NCBI GenBank assembly: GCA_022605405.1 | Contig: JABYQQ010000016.1 | Location: 62,001-126,000 of the forward strand | Direction: 5' to 3' | From: Earliella scabrosa | Lineage: Eukaryota; Basidiomycota; Agaricomycetes; Polyporales; Polyporaceae | Length of the DNA: 64,000 nt | Shown: piece after piece, positions 34,797-45,784 of the stretch | How the letters are laid out: each line of letters starts with the position of its first letter | Numbering within the stretch: the first letter of the stretch is position 1 | The notes under the pieces: model-generated | Told to the model about the DNA's origin: nothing | Seen by the model: the letters and a program-made list of their open reading frames with translations, nothing else | Database searches by the model: none | Position numbers and translations under genes: made by a program

Positions 34797-35564
34797 TCAG
34801 CCCATCGCCGAGGTATCCCACATCGCGCGGCTCCTGCCAGCTCCGCTCGCTACCCTGCTCCCTCGCGGCCAACGTCGAGCGCAGCTGGGAGCATGACGCG
34901 GGCCGTGGCTGGAGATGCTTGCCGTAGCCAACGACGGACGAGGACGACACGCGGGGATGGAGAGGACGCTCGGCCGCTGTTGCATGCGAGCCACGCGAAC
35001 AGAAGCGCGTCCGAGAAGGTGAGGAGCCCATCCTAATCTTGCCCCGCAGGTGCCACCCGAGCCACCTTCCCATCCATCCACATCTCCACGTTTGGCTACC
35101 CTCCTGCCATATGCGGGTGCTGCGATCGCGTGCGGGCGGAGAGTCGGTGGATCGGGAGGCGACGCTGTTCCCAGTGCCGATGCGAGCTCTGTCGTCCCTC
35201 CGACCGAGAAGGTCGCGCATGGGGCGGAGGGGGACGTGTTCTGAGCGAGGCGGTCGACAGGGCCCGAGCGAGGTCGACGACAAGTGCGCCCGCTGGGAAT
35301 CGTGAGCCAAACAAGGCGGCCGCGCATCCTATCCTCTCCTTGCCCTGGCTGCGCAGGAGGCCCAGCGACATTGACTCCGAGATACCCGCGGATGTCCATC
35401 AGTGCCCGCCGGTCGAGGGGGCCGGCGTACAAGTTGCTCGTGAGCAGCCCGTGGGCACCAGCCTCGCAAATGCCGTCGTCGACGATTCCAACCATACGAT
35501 CGCCCTCCATGTCGCCCAGGAATAGTACACTGTCTGTCAGCACCATCGATAGCAACAATATCAC
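34797..35564 (-). CDS. Doubtful open frame upstream of the SFP1-like gene
   Basis: An uninterrupted minus-strand frame of 255 codons. Its first 70 or so residues (for example LGDMEGDRMVGIVDDGI and LLTSNLYAGPLDRRALMD) look more protein-like than the Arg/Pro/Gly-rich remainder. No domain is recognised, and no splice partner is evident. It lies 250 bp upstream of the zinc-finger gene on the same strand, so it may be a 5' leader, an independent small gene or chance. Confidence 0.25.
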   Translation of the reverse strand: MILLLSMVLTDSVLFLGDMEGDRMVGIVDDGICEAGAHGLLTSNLYAGPLDRRALMDIRGYLGVNVAGPPAQPGQGEDRMRGRLVWLTIPSGRTCRRPRSGPVDRLAQNTSPSAPCATFSVGGTTELASALGTASPPDPPTLRPHAIAAPAYGRRVAKRGDVDGWEGGSGGTCGARLGWAPHLLGRASVRVARMQQRPSVLSIPACRPRPSLATASISSHGPRHAPSCARRWPRGSRVASGAGRSRAMWDTSAMG

Positions 35565-36238
35565 CCTCGCTCACCTGCTACAAAGCAGTCTTTTCAACGA
35601 CTAGTACGACGCTGGCTTCGTATGTCCAGGACTCGCTGGCGGTAGGAGGCAAAAGAAGCACGTGGGCGCTTCCTGGGACGTGTCTTCTGTCTTCTTCCGT
35701 CATGTACGACTCTCGGCCGAACTTGGCTCAGTCACCTCCCAGCTTGCCAAACGTGCCCGTATGCGCGCGAGACTCTAGTAAGTGGACCTTCATGCGGGGG
35801 GACGACACCTCAGGGCACAGTGCTCGAGGCATTCATTTCTTTCGGACGGGGTTGGGGCCCTGGCACGGGAGCTTGAAGGTGAGAGGTCGGATATATGTGT
35901 GCGTACGACTATTCCCTGAACGACACCCGTATGCGCACCGTATGCGCTTCACTGTACTCACTGCTCTCTCAAGCTCAGGTAGCGACGCTCAATGCAGGTC
36001 TCGACGCGTGTCATCGGGACCTCAAAAAGTTAGCTACTGTAAGGCCTGCGCATGCCTGCACCGCTCCGGCGCGCGCGCTCTCCTCGGTCGCACTGTACAA
36101 GGTGACGCGAGACGAGTCGATGAGCGGTCTACATAAACGAGCCATGAGGTAGTACCATCCACTCGCGCGGTGGGTGCTGGTGACGGCACAAAGGGTATCG
36201 AGTGACTGCTGCCATTGAGAACAGTTGCAGATTTGGCG
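35565..36238. other. Intergenic
   Basis: No supported gene is seen; it lies downstream of F-box copy 6. Confidence 0.4.
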
Positions 36239-38232
36239 TCAGAGCAGTGTCGACTCTGACTCGGAAGAAATCAACGGTCGCGTGTGAGCGTGGTCGACAC
36301 CGCAGGATGAACTTGACAGAAGGTGACATACCCGTCAAGGCTTCCTTCCTCCCATCGAACGTAGACACAAGCGTCCGATACAGCTCTCTCCCCTGGCCAT
36401 GCGTGAGCTTCTCCAGCCGGAATCCATCGTTCCTCCCGCCCTCGTCTCCCTCCTCGCGCCAGACTCGCCACGTCTGCGGTATAGCCACGGCTTCACTCTT
36501 CCAGCGATCCGTCGACGCACGCCGCCAATAGGAACAACAAGGATCCAGCTGGTCAAGCTCCTCAGCTTTCTCCATGCGCAGCAGCACCGAGTCAACATCG
36601 CCGTCGTCGCCAGACACCGGCGCCTGCCCGCCCCTCTCCTCTTCGTGCCAGGCGCGCTGCTTGACCGTCGGCCCGTCGTCGCACAGGACAAAGTACCGCA
36701 GGGTGGGGATCGCGCGCGCGCACCGCTCCGGGAGGGCCTGCACTGCGACGTAGCGCGCGTGGTACATCGCGCGCGCGGCCTCCTCGGTCACGTTCCAGAT
36801 GGGCTCTCCAACAGAGTCGTCGTCGGCTCTGTAGGAGATGTCGCGTCTGTCGGGAAGCTGCGCGATGTGCAGCCGGAGGTAGACGAGCGGGAGTGGGCGG
36901 AGTGCCTCGGGAACATTGTCCTGCGAGCATCATAGCCTGAGTGAGCGTGCATATTTGAGAGGAGAGGGGCAGTGGATAACTTGGGTGAGGGGGGCCGAGG
37001 TACGGAAGGGGACGCACCACCCAGCTTGCGCACTCCTCGTCCAAGTCTCTAAGGGACACCTCCAGCTCGAGATAGCGTAGTCGTGGCGCGGACTCGGCAA
37101 CGCGGTCCCAGAAGCCCATCGGTGCAGGACTGACAATGACGGATATCTGAGCGTACAGGGGCGACGTCCTCTCCACGAACCACAGAAGGTGTCGGACTTC
37201 GGATCGAGCGTCGTCCTCCCGGGTCAGGGTCATCGGGAGTAAGATCTGAGTTGTGATTTGCAGATGGTCTGCGGTGCTCCGCGCGAGGAGACGTTCGGCG
37301 TGTCCCCCCGAAGGGCGGGGCAGGAGCGTGTCCACGCGCAGGGAGCGGAGCGGAGGCGAGGGCGTGTTCCGGAGATTTCGGAGGTCGGAATCCTCCCCGT
37401 CATGACATGAATCTAGGTCGACAATCTCGACGTTCGGACAACGGTCCACGAGGTCGAGTGCGAACAGGGGCAGGTTGTTCGGGATGAAGAGGCGGCGCAC
37501 GCTGGGAAAGACAGGGACGGGGCTCGTCGGGGCTAAATGAGACAGATCCCAGCCGCCGATCTTGAAGTGCGTGATCTTCAGCGTGTGGAGGTTGCGGAAC
37601 TGTGCGAGGGCGTTGTGCAGAATCGGGATGGTCCGCATGTGCTCGTCCGCAGCCCGCATAGGACTGTCTCCGTATGGGCTGTTGTAGTTGAGGTCGAGGG
37701 TACGGAGGTCCCAGCCCGTCTCTCCCACGAACTTCACAGCCGTGTCGCTGACGGATCCGAACGTGACATGTTGCAGGTGCGGGAGGGCAGAGAGGGCAGC
37801 TCCAAGTCGGCGGTCACGAAGCAAGAACGCAGACGCACCGGGCAGCGTGAGGCTGCGCAGATTGTGGGCGGCAGACAGCAGCTCGACGAGGAGACCAAGG
37901 ATCGTGACGAATTCGTCCTCCCGTCTGTCGAGGTCGTCCCGATCCGAACGGTGTGACGCTGACATTGAGTACAGTCCGGGTTTCAGGACGAGCCGCTCGA
38001 GGTGCTGTACCCGAGGTGGCAATCCGGCCCGGGGGTGCGTGCCAGACCGAAGAAATGAGAGGAACTGGCGGCGATAGCCCGCCGTGAGCGAGACTCCTAC
38101 TCGGGTTGTGGCGAGGTCGTGGAAGCGTTTGGCAGTGAGCGAGAAGTGGAGAGCATCCTTGCCTGAGAGATAGTCGCAGATGCGTCGAAGCACATCGTCG
38201 TTGAGATCGACGAGGTTAACGTTCGTGCACAT
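36239..38232 (-). CDS. F-box family protein, copy 6
   Basis: A predicted F-box adaptor protein of about 606 residues. Exons are 38232-37018, 36920-36332 and 36255-36239. The last exon codes for ESTLL. The F-box (residues 5-50) has LVDLNDDVLRRICDYLSG and FSLTAKRFHDLA. The LRR-like middle has NLHTLKITHF, FPSVRRLFIP and VDRCPNVEIVDLDSC. Exon 2 has CARAIPTLRYFVLCDDGPT, LDPCCSYWRR and QTWRVWREE. It is the intact relative most like the broken copy 8: both share GLYS(M/V)SAS, an RDDL-x-RRE segment and SDLRN. It lies in tandem with copy 7, head to tail on the minus strand. Confidence 0.87.
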
Positions 38233-38259
38233 GGCTGGTGGTGGTTTGGAAGAGGGCGA

Positions 38260-38265
38260 TATATA
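38260..38265 (-). promoter_or_regulatory. TATA box, F-box copy 6
   Basis: TATATA lies about 30 bp before the start codon on the minus strand, with the shared motif about 30 bp further upstream. Confidence 0.5.
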
Positions 38266-38291
38266 GGAGACTTTCTCAGTCGCGTCATGTT

Positions 38292-38302
38292 GCACAGCCA
38301 CC
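38292..38302 (-). promoter_or_regulatory. Shared F-box promoter motif (copy 6)
   Basis: An exact GGTGGCTGTGC on the minus strand, followed by AACATGAC. It lies 60 bp before the start codon and just downstream of a CTTAAG. Confidence 0.55.
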
Positions 38303-38620
38303 GCTACCCCTTAAGACGACCATCGCAGCAGTCCAATCTTCGAGACATCGGACGCCTCTTACGCCCCAGGTTTGCTGGTTTGCAATTCATCAAGAGACAA
38401 CCCAGACTTGAAGAGGCCACGACAGCGCACATATAGTAAGAAGTGCCCAGCCGGCTGGACTTATGCAAATGAAGCAGCGTTGCCGGCCCAATAACTGAAG
38501 AAAATATTCTCCTCGCCTAACCATCGCTTTAGATGACACTGTACATAGCCAGCCACTACGATTTGCTCACCTGACGCTCACTGATGGAGCCTCGGTATCT
38601 GTATCGGGACTGTGGGTGTG
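38303..38620. other. Intergenic, F-box copies 6-7
   Basis: The distal promoter of copy 6 and the 3' flank of copy 7; nothing else is recognised. Confidence 0.4.
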
Positions 38621-40516
38621 TCAGGTGTGAACGGCGAGCCTCTCTGAAAAATCGCATGTTGAGCACAAGGTGAGCCGCTGCATCGGCCTAGGGATCGACA
38701 TACCGGTCAAAGCCTCGTTTCTACCATCGAAGCTGGACACAAGAGTCCGATACAACCGCCTGCCTTCCTCATGCGCAAGCATCTCCAATTGACATCCACC
38801 GTCCTCACCTCCGCTCTCGCGCCAGACACGCCACGTCTGCAACGTCTCCGCATGTCCCGTCGACGAGCCCCGCCAATAGGAGCAGCACGGGTCCAGCTGG
38901 CTGAGCTCCTCGTATCTCTCCGCGTGCTGCGCATAGTCGCTGTCGTCGTCATCACCGCACACTGGCTTCCCGCTCTCCGCTTCATGCCAGTCGCACTGGT
39001 CGCTCGTTGGCCCGTCATCGGAGAGCACAAAGTACTGCAGCGTCGGGATCGCGCGCGCGCATCGCTCCGCGAAAGTTTGCACTGCGACGTAGCGCGCGTG
39101 GTAGAGTGCGCGCGCGCACTCCTCGGTCGCGTTCCATACGGGATTCCCATCGGCGTCGGGCTCGTAGTAGTTCTCGTATCTGTCCGGGAGCTGCGCGATG
39201 TGCAGTCGCAAGTATATAAGCCGGAGCGGACTGAGCGCGTCGGGCACGTTGTCCTGCGTGTGGGGACTATGAGCATGCGAGCGGAGAAGGAAGAGGAAAG
39301 GAGTGCGACGCACCACCCAGCCGGCCCGCTTCTGATCTAAATCTTCGATAGAGACCTTCAGCTCGAGATAGCGCAGTCGCGGGGCCCACGCGGCCACGCG
39401 GTCCCAGAAGTTCATCGGTTCGGGCCCAACAGCAACGGACAGCTGAGCGTATACAGGCGACGTCTTGCCTAGGATGCATAGGAGGCGCCGGATGTTGTAC
39501 TCATCTTCGCCCTCAGGGTCCGCGACGGAGAGCGTGTCCGCGATCTGGAGGTGATTTGTGATGCTCAGGCCAAGCACACGGTCGGTGCAAATCGCGATGT
39601 GGATGAGGTCCATTGTGACTCGGAGGGAGCGGAGCGCGGGCCAGGACGTGAACGACCGTGTTTCGAGCTCGGTATAGTTGGCCAGGTTGCATGCACCAAG
39701 GTCGACGACTTCGATGTTGGGACACCTGTCTATGAGGCTGAGCGCGAACAAGGCCTGGTTCTGGGCGATGAATAGACGGCGGATGCTAGGGAATACAAGG
39801 GTAGTCTTTGGTTGCGTGGCTGGGAACGCCTCCCTGTCCTCGAGGTCTAAATCTGTGATCTTCAGAGTATGAAGGTTCGGGAACTGCGCGAGGGCACCTA
39901 GCAGGACTGGGACGGTCCTGACACCCTCTTCTGGGTGCTGGTCACCACGGTATCTCAATGTATAATCGAGATGGAGGGTAAGGAGGTCCCAGCCCGTCTC
40001 TCCCAGGAATTTGACAACCGTGTCGCTGATATTTTCTAACGTGACGTGCTGGAGGCGCGGGAGGGCCACGAGGGCGGGTGCGAGTCGAGCGTTACGATCC
40101 AGGAGGGCGTGAACGGCAGGGAGCGTGAGGCGGCGCAAATTACAGGCGCCGGAGAGCAGCTCGATGAGGAGGCGTATGCCGCTTCGACCAGGTACGACTT
40201 CGCCCTCGTCGATCTCCCTATCTTCGTCATCCGACCAGTCGGCTACTTCTCGATTGTCGTCGTCGTCCTGGAATACCCCAAAGGACAGGTAGAGGTTCTC
40301 GAGATGTGGTAACCGGGACGGCACACCGCGGTGCATGCCAGACCGAAGGAATAGGAATAGTTCATAATGATCGCCGGCGGTGAACGAGACTCCTACTCGG
40401 GTGATGGCGAGGTGGTGGAAGTGTTTCGCGGTGAGGGCGAAGTGAAGGGCGTCCTTGCCGGATAGATGGTCGCAAATGTAGCGGAGGACGTCATCATTGA
40501 GATCGACAAGGTTCAT
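38621..40516 (-). CDS. F-box family protein, copy 7
   Basis: A predicted F-box adaptor protein of about 591 residues. Exons are 40516-39314, 39253-38704 and 38643-38621. The last exon codes for ERLAVHT. Both introns are short and happen to be read through without a stop, so unspliced RNA would give one 666-codon frame from an upstream Met; splice sites at the family positions show the true structure. The F-box has LVDLNDDVLRYICDHLSG and FALTAKHFHHLA. LRR-like segments include NLHTLKITDL, FPSIRRLFIA and IDRCPNIEVVDLGAC. Exon 2 has CARAIPTLQYFVLSDDGPT, LDPCCSYWR and QTWRVWRE. Intron retention here would be nearly silent in frame. Confidence 0.86.
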   Translation of the reverse strand: MNLVDLNDDVLRYICDHLSGKDALHFALTAKHFHHLAITRVGVSFTAGDHYELFLFLRSGMHRGVPSRLPHLENLYLSFGVFQDDDDNREVADWSDDEDREIDEGEVVPGRSGIRLLIELLSGACNLRRLTLPAVHALLDRNARLAPALVALPRLQHVTLENISDTVVKFLGETGWDLLTLHLDYTLRYRGDQHPEEGVRTVPVLLGALAQFPNLHTLKITDLDLEDREAFPATQPKTTLVFPSIRRLFIAQNQALFALSLIDRCPNIEVVDLGACNLANYTELETRSFTSWPALRSLRVTMDLIHIAICTDRVLGLSITNHLQIADTLSVADPEGEDEYNIRRLLCILGKTSPVYAQLSVAVGPEPMNFWDRVAAWAPRLRYLELKVSIEDLDQKRAGWVVRRTPFLFLLRSHAHSPHTQDNVPDALSPLRLIYLRLHIAQLPDRYENYYEPDADGNPVWNATEECARALYHARYVAVQTFAERCARAIPTLQYFVLSDDGPTSDQCDWHEAESGKPVCGDDDDSDYAQHAERYEELSQLDPCCSYWRGSSTGHAETLQTWRVWRESGGEDGGCQLEMLAHEEGRRLYRTLVSSFDGRNEALTGMSIPRPMQRLTLCSTCDFSERLAVHT

Positions 40517-40597
40517 CACTTGTGGTGTCCGAGGAATGTGGCTGGATGAGAGAAGTGCTGGCAGTTCAGCACGAACGCAGTATAAGGTCATTGGTAG

Positions 40598-40608
40598 GCA
40601 CAGCCACC
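40598..40608 (-). promoter_or_regulatory. Shared F-box promoter motif (copy 7)
   Basis: An exact GGTGGCTGTGC on the minus strand, about 80 bp before the start codon, with a TTATACT between motif and ATG. Confidence 0.55.
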
Positions 40609-40977
40609 GTTGAACCCACACCGCCCCCGCTTCGGGGTCGATTACCCGGGTACGGTTTCATGAGACCGCCCGTTTGCCAAGAGTCGCATGAGGCAATGCA
40701 TACCATTCTGAGCATTGGTAAGTATCGTATTCATAACATGAAGAGTAGTACGCTCACCAAGTTCTCACAAAGTACCGGACTTCCAACAGGCGCGGGCTGT
40801 TGCGTAGGAGACCATCATGCGCGGGGAATTGTAGTCTCTGGAGCGCAGGGTGATGCGATTTCCGGTCCATCAATGCTAGTATAGTTGGTGTGTGAAAAGG
40901 TCCTAACGTTGATCCTATACAAGTACGGTCAGTTAATAGAATTGTGACTGGAAGTGTGATCAAAACACGTACTGTTA

Positions 40978-41135
40978 CATTCCCAGTACCCCGCAGGTGA
41001 AGACTGGCGCAGGCTCCTCCGCTTTCACGGCCTCGTATCCTGCGGAGTCGAAAAATTTCGGCCAGATGCCGGCGGTGAGCCGCCCGAGGCGGTCGCGGAA
41101 GACCCACAGGTCGTACGCGCTGCTGAGGTTCCCGA
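40978..41135 (-). pseudogene. Relic of a CAP59/GT69-like glycosyltransferase
   Basis: An internal minus-strand frame reads SSAYDLWVFRDRLGRL, then IWPKFFDSAGYEAV and EEPAPVFTC. This resembles the region before the conserved SCWNG motif in basidiomycete CAP59-type (GT69) mannosyltransferases, with the pattern YD-x-x-x-RD...WP-x-F...PV-x-x-C. The WNG that should follow the Cys is missing, and the frame ends nine codons later in Met-stop. No other exon of such a gene is recognised on either side. I read it as a fragment of a dead gene. Assignment is from pattern memory and could be wrong. Confidence 0.35.
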
Positions 41136-42389
41136 AGTCGAGACCTCAGGTCGTCTCACCGACGACTCACGAGTACTGGCAGCCAACTGAGCCGAGTGTC
41201 AGTGTTAAGCACTAGTACTAAGAGAAATTGTCGCACCTGTTTCCGAAGTCACAAGTACCACGGGAATGAGACGCGAGAGATATGGAGGTGTGAGCGAGCA
41301 AAGCGAGGAGTAGCTTTGGCGCCCGTGTGGGGGGCCTGCATCTAATCTTATCAGGGCCGATATAGCTTCGATCTTCGTCCGTGATGGTACGTCCGATGCT
41401 TGCCAGCTATCTCCTCCGAAGTTCGTCTTCATGTTTTGCGCGGCCGTTGGGTGCAAGAGCCCCTTCCTGACCACGAACTTGACCTCAACATGATCTTGCC
41501 TCGCTAACTTGCCAGACACATATGCATGCCCCGCTCTATCAACGCCTTGCGCAGCAGCCACAGAAGGTGGACGCTACATGCCATGCTTCAAGTTCGCCTC
41601 CACAGCCGGTGCAAGGTGGGAAGACGCAGCCGAATGGGAGGAGATGTGATGCATATAACGCAGTTGTAACGAAGGAACTTTGAAAGACTGGAACATCGAG
41701 CGGAAGGCGGTTGAGTTCTTGTAGCCCCTTGAAGGACCACTGGATCCACATTGGCATGGACGCGTCGTGTATGGGCCGCTCATCTCGGGCAAGGTGCGTG
41801 GACTCGCATTCACTGGAGGTTGTATGTGCTAACGAGTGCGAGTGCAGCTATAGCTGCCGAATGTACGAGTCCCTCTGATTAGCATCGTCGTAGCCGGTGC
41901 GTTATTCATCACGTTAACTAATATCCTGATGTTCATGCTCATGAGTCGATGCAGACCTCATTATCATGTTGAGAGAGTGAGGAGTAGAGCAGGGCGCGCA
42001 CGACGAGCTCATGCGCAACTGCATGGTGGCAGCGGCGAAATACCCATGAACGTTGCATGAACTCGAGGCCTGTATTTGCTCGCCTGTCTTCCTTCTTGCG
42101 CGCGCGTTCCCCTTGTCCACATTCCTTGCTGTCGCCACGCCGTGTAGTGTGAGAAACGTCCGACCGGACAGACGCCTGCACCTCTGAAATCGGCCGCGTG
42201 GCCGCGCTGTGCCTATCTGAACCTTGTATACCACCACCTTCTCTCATCGCCATCGGAGAGAGGCATTGCTCGGGTGTCATTAGGATGCTGACCACGCGTC
42301 TATCAGACTTCTAGACCTAGTTGCCCGCACTCATCCGATATTAACGGCTCATTAGTACTCCCTCCAGGACCTCTCGCAGCGGCAACTCG
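41136..42389. other. Intergenic, no supported gene
   Basis: Several minus-strand frames of 70-118 codons overlap here (for example 41561-41205) but show no domain. The 3' end of this stretch is the promoter of the MLKL-like gene. No clear TATA box is seen. Confidence 0.4.
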
Positions 42390-45249
42390 ATGATGCCATC
42401 CCACTCTCAGTCTCGCCGATTCTCGTCTCTCACCCAAGGAGATGCACTCGGAACCATAATCACAGGTCTCGAGATCCTGCAAACAACTTCAAGCGTCATT
42501 TCAAACGTTCCGTTCGTTGGTGCCGTTGTCAGCGCGGCCCTCGGGCTGGCAAAAACTGTCGAGGTAAGCAGATATTCGACTCCTCAACTTTCGTGTGTAG
42601 CACCTTGATAAGGATCCCTGCGACAGAAAATCAGCGTCACTAAAGAACGATATGTGCGTCTCGCGCGGCGCGCTGCCGACCTCTCGATGCACATCGAGGA
42701 GTCCCTCGAGTCCGACCCTCACGCACTCGACCCAAACCTGCGGATCAACCTGATGGCCTTTCACGAGTAGGTTGCGGGCCGCTGTAGCCTCTGGCTTGTG
42801 GCTGCTTTGAAGTCCTGAAGTGTTGATTCGATTGAAATCACAGTTTGATCACTCGCATCCAGCGTGACGTCGAGAAGGAGCTCCGCCGCAAACCTCTAAG
42901 CCGGTTCTTCCACCAAGCATCCATTGCGTCCACGCTCGACGACCACATCGACGCACTTGACAGCGCCTGGCGTGCATTCGACGTGAGTTTGCTTGTTCCT
43001 AACCCTCTTGCATACACGCTGACGATCATTCGCCAGACCGCCTGCTTGATCTCCCTACGTACGAAGATAGCAGGGCAAGCGTTGTATGACGATCGTTCGC
43101 AGGTAATAGGGTTCTGCTTCCGCTCGTTGCGGTGTTCTCGCTGACCTCTCACAGCTCCGCCTATTTCGCTGGAGCGACCTCAGGTGTCTGAAAGTGCGCG
43201 GGCGGTACCGCGTGAGCTGCTACGATGTCGGCGAAGAGTGGGAAGGCAAGTGGGATGGACGCGCCGTCGTCGTGCGCACAATCAGACAATCGCAGTATCC
43301 AGAGGTATAGGTGTCGTGATGTTCACGCTTCCAGGACAGTTTGCCTGACCTGATGAGGCGTAGGTTGACTACACCTCTCTAGTCAAGTACTACCCAGATC
43401 TGTAAGTCTCATCGTCTCGTCCCGCGGACACTCGATGCTAACATGTGGGTCTAGGCATCATCCATATGTCTCGCAGGTCATCGGGTACTCTCATCCAGTT
43501 CTGCCAGAAAGGTTCTACGTGTTGGACGCAGGTGTGGTATCTCGTCACCATCCCTGGCCAACACTGAGTACTGAGTACTGACTCTGTATAGGCGTGGTGC
43601 CCTTGATGCACCAATTTCGGGGCAAAGATATATTCAGTCGGCTGCTCATCTACCTACAACACGTATGTGTCGTATTTTGTCGGTTCGACATGATACACTG
43701 ACTCGAACGCACCTCCCAGATCGTAGACTACCAGGTACATGGCACTCCAACCTCCTGCACCAAGCATTCGTGCGACTCAACCCCTTGCAGGATGCTTATC
43801 ACTACCTAGAGCAACGCGGCTTGCCCGTTAGTGATGTGAGTGCAAAGATCTATCCGTTACGAGAGACTGGGACGATCTAATCGTAAGCAGACTCATTCGC
43901 ACGAACGTTGCCTCCCGTCAGCAATGCTCAACGAGGAAGGAAAACTCATCATCGAGGCCTCCGACTTTTGCAACTCCAATCTGGGGTGTTTCCAATCTTG
44001 CTTGCGCACTCTTTCCGACGAGGTATGCGGATCACGTTGGGATTCATGTCCATCCCAAGCTCACCGCTGTTCAGGATCACGGAGCACTGTCACCAGGGAA
44101 AGGTAGGCTCTCCGGATACCACATCTTGATAATCCAGGTATGATAGTGACGCTGCGTGTAGACTTCGCGTATGACGACGATCTGATGTCTCATGCATCCT
44201 CCTTACTGGCTCTTCTACGCTCTGGCATCGGTACGAACGCGAACACAATCGACGTGCGGCCCTTCATAGACTCCGACCTGGCCAAAATTTGGGCATCGCA
44301 CCAGTTTCACGGGAGCGTGAATGGGTCATGGGGCGACTATGGCTACATCAAGCGAGACCACGCGTCTGGGGCGGAGACCTTCGTGCGGATGGGCAACATC
44401 TACGATCTGGTGACCCCAACAGGGAAGCTCTCTACGTTCATCCTGCGGCGCCGCTATGGGTGCGATTGGAAGCCTGCAGAGGATTATCCATGGCCGGACC
44501 AAGTTGTATGGTAGGTCACTGCTCTATCACGTACGGTACATGATGGGTATTATTTGACCCTACTAACGACTCGGATGGTCCTCCAGTCATACGTTCGAGG
44601 GCATTCCTTCTGACGAAGCAGTTGAAGACATTGCCGTTGTGCGTACATTGCCGGACGACTGCGAGTACCACGACTTCTTCTGGAACCACGCTGAGAGAAT
44701 TGCCGAAGAGTACGGTGTGGCCTTGCATGACATTGTGCTCTGTACGTGCTTTCTATCTCCGCATAGCCCCTCCTTGTGTGCTACGAACTGATAGTGTGAT
44801 TCTGTGCAGTCGAGGAAGTCTTCCACTATGCCGGCGTCGTGTCTGACGAAGACGTCGACTGGGATCAGACCCTGTCGAACACATCATCCGAATACTGTCC
44901 ACCAGTAGACGGTCACAAATTGTATTTCCATCAGCTACCGCTCCTTTCGTCTGGAGAAGCACCGAACCCGTGGGGCTACTGGTCCCTTGAACCGGACTTC
45001 GTGCCAGGACCGTGGCCCCTCCTGAACAGGCCCGGTGTGGAGCTGACCTGTCGGTACGTCGAGAACTGCCACTCGTGTGAAATGAACTCTCTGACCCACA
45101 ACCACAGAGTACGCTCGCACTATGCCCGGGTGTCTACCTTTGAGGCCGAGATGCTCGTGTACTTGAACAAGCTTCGCCGAAGCCGCGAGCTGTCTGAGTC
45201 CCACACCCGACCACCCATGGCAGCTCGCATTGTAGAGCTTCCCTTCTAG
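42390..45249 (+). CDS. MLKL-like N-terminal domain plus degenerate kinase-like protein
   Basis: I reconstruct about 15 exons and roughly 690 residues. Residues about 20-170 are helical: a Gly/Ala-rich segment (VPFVGAVVSAALGLAKTVE), then KERYVRLARRAADL, then DVEKELRRKPLSRFF and STLDDHIDALDSAWRAF. This resembles the four-helix MLKL-like N-terminal domain found in many Agaricomycete proteins. A kinase-like part follows. GKWDGRAVVVRTI sits where kinases have their beta-3 VAIK, with Arg for the catalytic Lys. HHPYVSQVIGY precedes the hinge-like RFYVLDA. AMLNEEGKLIIEASDFC resembles the DFG strand but ends DFC. No HRD motif is visible. The last 300 residues are unrecognised. It is likely a catalytically dead kinase-like protein. 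One exon is only 15 nt (IVDYQ). F-box copies 7 and 8 flank it. Confidence 0.7.
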
Positions 45250-45589
45250 TGCTGAAGGCCCGCTCCAGACGTCGACCGAGTCAATGTCATGGCGCGCCGG
45301 CCTTTAATTTTCTTCTTTGCCCATGACTCCTCCAGGAACGTCGGCGTACGCTCACTTACGACATCCCTTGACGTATAACCACGCTCATGCCTCGTGACTC
45401 CCTATCAACGTTCATCTGCACCGCCACCGCCGTGCGCCCAACCTCCGGCGCACTCGCGTGCTCCCTCTCTCGCACCAGGCAGCCAGCGACTCGAGCTCCG
45501 GTCATAAAGGCCCCATATCGCACCCGGTGATTGCACATCGCGATCGAGGCGTAACTCTCTCGCATCACTCCCTACCCTCACCACCTCCG

Positions 45590-45784
45590 ATGGCTCGCAC
45601 ATTGCACCGGCGCGCAGAGAAGTCCCGCGCGAATCGGAAGACGAAGTCGTCTGCGGCCGCGACCGCTACAACCAAACCTGTTGCCACCCCCGCTCAGGTT
45701 GCCGTTCCTGCCGCTGTCTTCCCAGCCGCGGCCTCGACCGCGTCGAGCCTGCGTAGGAGTGCACGACTGGCGGAAAAGAGCTGA
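45590..45784 (+). CDS. Small basic Ala-rich protein
   Basis: A single-exon frame of 64 residues that begins MARTLHRRAEKSRANRK, has an Ala/Thr/Pro-rich centre and ends SSLRRSARLAEKS. The basic ends with RRSARL suggest nucleic-acid binding or nuclear location, but no family is recognised. An in-frame Met at 45458 would add 44 residues that look non-coding. It could be real or a chance frame. Confidence 0.35.
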   Translation: MARTLHRRAEKSRANRKTKSSAAATATTKPVATPAQVAVPAAVFPAAASTASSLRRSARLAEKS

